From Pterobdella sp. o SKG-2022 (Eukaryota > Annelida > Clitellata > Hirudinida > Piscicolidae), in NCBI GenBank assembly GCA_964035795.1, contig OZ038326.1, positions 4,466,889 to 4,530,888 of the forward strand: 64,000 nt of DNA. The letters are read 5' to 3'. Shown here piece after piece: positions 59,904-64,000 of the stretch (its first letter is position 1; every line of letters starts with the position of its first letter). The position numbers and the translations under genes are program-made. Under the pieces are notes generated by a model. The model ran no database searches, was not told the DNA's origin, and saw only the letters and a list, made by a program, of their open reading frames with translations.

Positions 59904-61817
59904 TTTTTTTTATTTATATTTTTTATTAAAAAACAAAAAGTTTATATTTGAGCATTTGAGTAACAGGAAGAAGTTTGAATAAAAATTCATAATTTTGAAT
60001 AATCCTTAAACTCCCGTCTGATCAAATAGCCAATCATAATTCACCAAGCGAAAGTTCTTGTGAGTGGATCAGAAAGTAATTAAACGCTATAATAAGTGGG
60101 TGGAGTTTGTCCATCTGCCTTCCATAATACCATCTTTCCATCTGTCTTTCTTTTCTTTGATTTTTTCCACCACCCACTCACTTATTCTTTTTCTCAAAAT
60201 TTTTTCTTTCCATTTTAAAATTTTTCCAATTCTTTATCTTCCATCCATTCATTCACCTATCTCTATTTTTCCACCCAGCCATCCATCTATCCCTTTTTAT
60301 ACCATATATCTATCCATCCTCATCCTCCGACTCATTCTTGTTTTCATCTATTCATTCTTTTATCCTCCCATCCATCCCCCTCCCCACCACCTTCCCACCC
60401 TTTAATCCATACTTCCGGGGCTTACATTTATTGGAAATCACTATATTTTTTAATATTTTTAAAGTTTCGAATTATTTTCTTTTATTATTGCAGCGTTTAC
60501 ACACCAAACAAAGAATAACCTTTCAGATGTTCATTTCTATTTTTTTTCATTATTTTCATCTTCTTACCATCCATCCATCTCCTCGCATATCTAGTCAATA
60601 TTCATTTATTTCTTTATACATTGATTCTTTACCTTTTTATCCAAAACTTCACTAACCACTCACCAATCTACTACCCTCTCATTCACCATCATCCCCTATC
60701 ACCCATTTATCCACCCATTCCTTCTCACCCCGTCACCACCCACAACTACTCACCCATTACCACCCACAACCACTCACACACCACAACCCACAACCACTCA
60801 CCCACCACCACCCACTACTATTCTCACCACCCATGAACTTCATATAGAGCACCCCTCTGAGTCACATTTCTCGTGCCATCTCCCCCCTTCAACCCCATAA
60901 TCCTCCAGCTATCTCAAAGTTATAATTTCAAAATATTTTTGATATTTTTGAAGCAGAGATTCAAAACTTCAAAACTTTTTTTTGTTTTGAATTTACTTTT
61001 AATTGTTTTTTTGTAAAAAAATTTTCTTCCCCTTCATTTCATACTTCTCCAAAGTAGATGAAAAATAACATCGCACTTTTTAATTCAAACCGTCTCATTG
61101 ATTTTTATCCTTGGAAACAAAACAAGGTATCAAATTTTGAAAACTTTTGCTTTAAAAAACAATTGTTTGGACTCGCTGACGTTGTTGTTCCACTTTTCAG
61201 CAAACAAGCATTGCTATCGAAAATGACTTCAAATTGACTCAAAAAACTATTTAAACATTTGAATTTCATGAAATAGCTGAGTTCCAAAAAATATATTGAA
61301 CAAAGTAGACTTGGAGACTTGTTGAGTGGTTGTTTCAAGCATCAGTGGCGCCTAAGGTGAGCCTCAAAAGTCCTAGACTACCACATAGAGACTGGCAAGC
61401 CTGATAACAAAACATAAGGATTTTTGACATAATATCATCCAGCTCATGATCCAGTTCACCCAGATAATTAATTAAATAAAAAGTTAACCCTAGGAATACT
61501 AACCTGAGAAAGCGTGTAGCTTTCAAAAATATATATGTCTGGCTTTGTGCGACCTATTTCATCTAATCGCATTCACCAGCTATTATTTTTAAGTTTTGTG
61601 TTTTGACCTCGACTCGGAGTTGAAGCTGCTGCCTTTGTATTTGATGTTTTACTATCACATAGACCAAGTGTTTGGGCGGTTAGTGGCTCGAACCATTGAA
61701 ATGTGTGGAATTTCAATTCTTTCTGGTTTCAAACTTTTATGTTGATGATTGAAATATAAATCATCCCAAATATTCTTAATTTATTAACACTTAAAATATT
61801 TATTAGTAAATGCTATG

Positions 61818-61905
61818 ATGTCGACGACGATGATGGTGATGCTGATGATGATGATGGTGGTGATGATGACGACGATGATGATGATGAGGATGATGATGGT
61901 GGTGA
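61818..61905. repeat. Imperfect (GAT)n microsatellite
   Basis: GATGATG units with GGT, GCT and GAC interruptions. Confidence 0.9.
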
Positions 61906-63664
61906 AATATTTCTTGCTTAATGGATCGATTTTTCATGGTGACTTTATTGCCTGAGTGTTAATTTGTTGGTGATCTCATGAAAGAGTGGAAAGATTGAAT
62001 TGATGAAAAACGTATGTATTGGATTGTGACTAAATAAGCTGCATGAATTCAAGCAATAAAAAATATTCGCATTTTGTTCATCGTGCTTTAAACGTGCGTT
62101 TCTATGCTAGCATGGGTTGGACCCATTATTAAAGTGTTTTGAGATCCACCTATCAAAATGAGCAATTTTTTGAACGTTTTCAAATTTTCAAAAACTTAAA
62201 TCAGGAACAATCTCTTCTGCAAATCAGCTTATAAATCTCAAATGAGGTATTAAGTCTGAGCTCATGAGTGTGTGTGTTGAATACCAAACAAATACTCTAG
62301 ACTCAAGCGATTTATTGAATGTTTCAGAAGGTTTGGGAAAGTTTGAGACTTGATGCTTGTAGCGTAAGCAAGGATCAGCTGATGAGGGTGTGTTAAATAC
62401 AGTTTGTAGAGAATATGGTGATATTTTTTTAAACTTGTAGCATGTATGGCAGTGGTGGTACTTAGGGTAGTGGTGATGAGGGTATAGGAGTAGAGGTGAT
62501 GGTATGAAAGAGGTAGTAATGTAGTAGGGGTAATGATGATGGTGGTGTAGTAGGAGTGATATGGGTGATGGTGTAGTGGTGATGGAGAAATGGTTTAAGC
62601 GCAGCAGGCTGTTATAGGCTGTGTCCAGGAATGTATAAAAATTTCAAAGCTTCTTATCACAAGTTCATAGTTTGATATTTGAAGTTTTAGTTTTTTTTTG
62701 TTGACTGCTTTTGAGTTTTATGCTTTAAAATTGTATTTCGAAACTTTGAATTATTTATTAACAGATTTTTAGAAATTTAATCGGAGGGCACTCGACCTCA
62801 AAAATTAGTCAAAAATAAAGGTCATAAAAGTTGAAAAACAAAAAACCTTCACACCTGCTAAAATTGATAACATTTTTGAATAAATTCCCACACTAAATGT
62901 CAAAATTACTAGAAAAATTCCAAGTTAATAATAGAGCGACAGACCGTACTAATTAGAGAAGGATTAAAGCAATAAAAGCCCATATAAGAACCGCAGCCTT
63001 TGACCTCACTATGATACATACAGGAGAATTATATTCTATTGATAAATCCAAGCAAGATTATCTGCGGATAATTTATTATCTCGATATATTTTCTTGTTTT
63101 ATAAATTTTTCTATGGAATATTCTGTGTACACTCAAATTTTTCAATTTTTTTTGGAAAGCTTTTAAATAAGCTGAGGATTGCTGTATTTTACAAAATTAT
63201 TTCTAGAAATAATTTTTTTCACTAAAAAAATAAGTTTGGAATTTATAAAAGTTTTGTTCCAAAACTCTAAAATAGTGATGATATGGGATGGTGGATGGGT
63301 GAAAATGATCATGAACGCCTTACTCTGCTACCACCATAAGCAATGATATCAACCCATTTCACCCCCTCCCCGATGAAGATAAATTTAACCTCTATTTCAC
63401 CACCACTATAATCAACCGAAGTTCATAAGTTTCTTCGATTAAACTCCTTATTTAAACCTCTTATTAAACTCAAATATGAACTTTTTACAGACAATTTTCA
63501 AACCTTCCTATGCTGAGAAGCATAATTATTAAGTCTGTGTTTGTCTAATCATAACTTATGACAGGGTTTGGCCACTCCAATCATCATCATTATCATCATT
63601 TTAATGCTCTTCTTAAACACAAACTGCTCTATAAAAGCATAAAAGCATAACTACTTTGTGCTTT

Positions 63665-63935
63665 ATTACGTCATTAATGGAGGGGATGACGCCACCATCG
63701 TGATGAAATTTCGGGAGGCTAAGATGGAGAAAGTTAATTTCGACTTAGTTTTGAGTGAAGAAAGTTCCAGTCTGTTCTGAATGTAAATGGTTGAAGTTTT
63801 AACGAAAATTTGGCAAAATGTTGAAAATAAGTTAATTAAAAGCTTAATGACGTCAGTACGAAACGATATTGGGAGGGGGAAGATGAATTGCAGTGTCTGA
63901 CGTCATCAAACACCATGTTATTACGTCATACGAGG
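63665..63935. promoter_or_regulatory. Cluster of CRE/ATF-like sites at the right edge
   Basis: Two full TGACGTCA palindromes (63848-63855 and 63898-63905) and CRE-like sites TACGTCAT (about 63667), GATGACGCC (about 63687) and TACGTCAT (about 63923) lie within 270 bases. The local G+C is higher than in the neighbouring DNA. It could be the promoter of a gene beyond the right edge. Confidence 0.35.
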
Positions 63936-64000
63936 TGAATTATCTCTCGTTTATGAGTGTTTGTTTGAGTTTTAGTACGTTTTTGAGTTATTCATTTGAG

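Larger units (their letters stand above)
59904..64000. other. Right-hand region: low-complexity DNA, no host gene recognised
   Basis: 60100-60840 is strongly pyrimidine-rich on the plus strand with CCATCCAT and CCCACCAC motifs. 61818-61905 is an imperfect GAT repeat, and 62440-62590 is a G/T-rich GGTGAT-like repeat. Two minus-strand open frames at 61105-61526 have no recognisable similarity. The last 300 bases carry a cluster of CRE-like sites. Confidence 0.5.

Noticed and set aside
61105..61526. Two short minus-strand frames (77 and 63 codons)
   Set aside because: Composition and length fit chance. I saw no recognisable motif, although an old transposon fragment is not excluded.

Overview
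This is nuclear DNA of an animal. Protein genes are split into many small exons with GT/AG introns of about 40 bp to several kb. The proteins match animal families, including SKOR, which is known from bilaterians. The DNA is AT-rich (by eye about one third G+C) and crowded with simple repeats, above all (ATT)n and (TG)n. I take it to be an AT-rich invertebrate bilaterian. The species cannot be named from this window.

Layout, left to right. Positions 1-12692 (minus): most of a DNA polymerase theta gene (POLQ), from the start codon through the helicase half, a long Asn-rich linker and the exonuclease-like domain, leaving the window inside the polymerase domain. 15.1-19.6 kb (plus): a SKOR/Fussel-type Ski-family co-repressor with a candidate promoter and non-coding first exon. 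20.9-24.0 kb (plus): complete TRMU, the mitochondrial tRNA 2-thiouridylase. 25.0-24.3 kb (minus): complete BOLA3, a mitochondrial iron-sulfur factor, tail to tail with TRMU. 27.3-34.6 kb (plus): a C2H2 zinc-finger gene, probably TRERF1/ZNF541-like, with its 5' end not found. 50.9-39.4 kb (minus): TRAPPC9, a subunit of the TRAPPII trafficking complex, with a 3.6 kb RTE-like LINE in one intron. 54.2-53.1 kb (minus): complete SMNDC1/SPF30, a Tudor-domain splicing factor. 54.2-64 kb: no host gene recognised, only a transposon-derived nuclease-like fragment, low-complexity DNA and a cluster of CRE-like sites at the right edge.

The genes do not form a pathway. They are unrelated housekeeping and developmental genes, apart from TRMU and BOLA3, which both serve mitochondria. 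What stands out is simple-repeat invasion of coding DNA. Trinucleotide repeats are read as Asn, Ser, Asp and Glu runs in POLQ and, less strongly, in TRAPPC9 and the zinc-finger protein. Several introns consist largely of CA/TG repeat, with the splice acceptor inside or beside it.

Exon borders were set by hand from splice signals, reading-phase agreement and remembered family alignments. They should be treated as predictions. No RNA evidence or database search was available.
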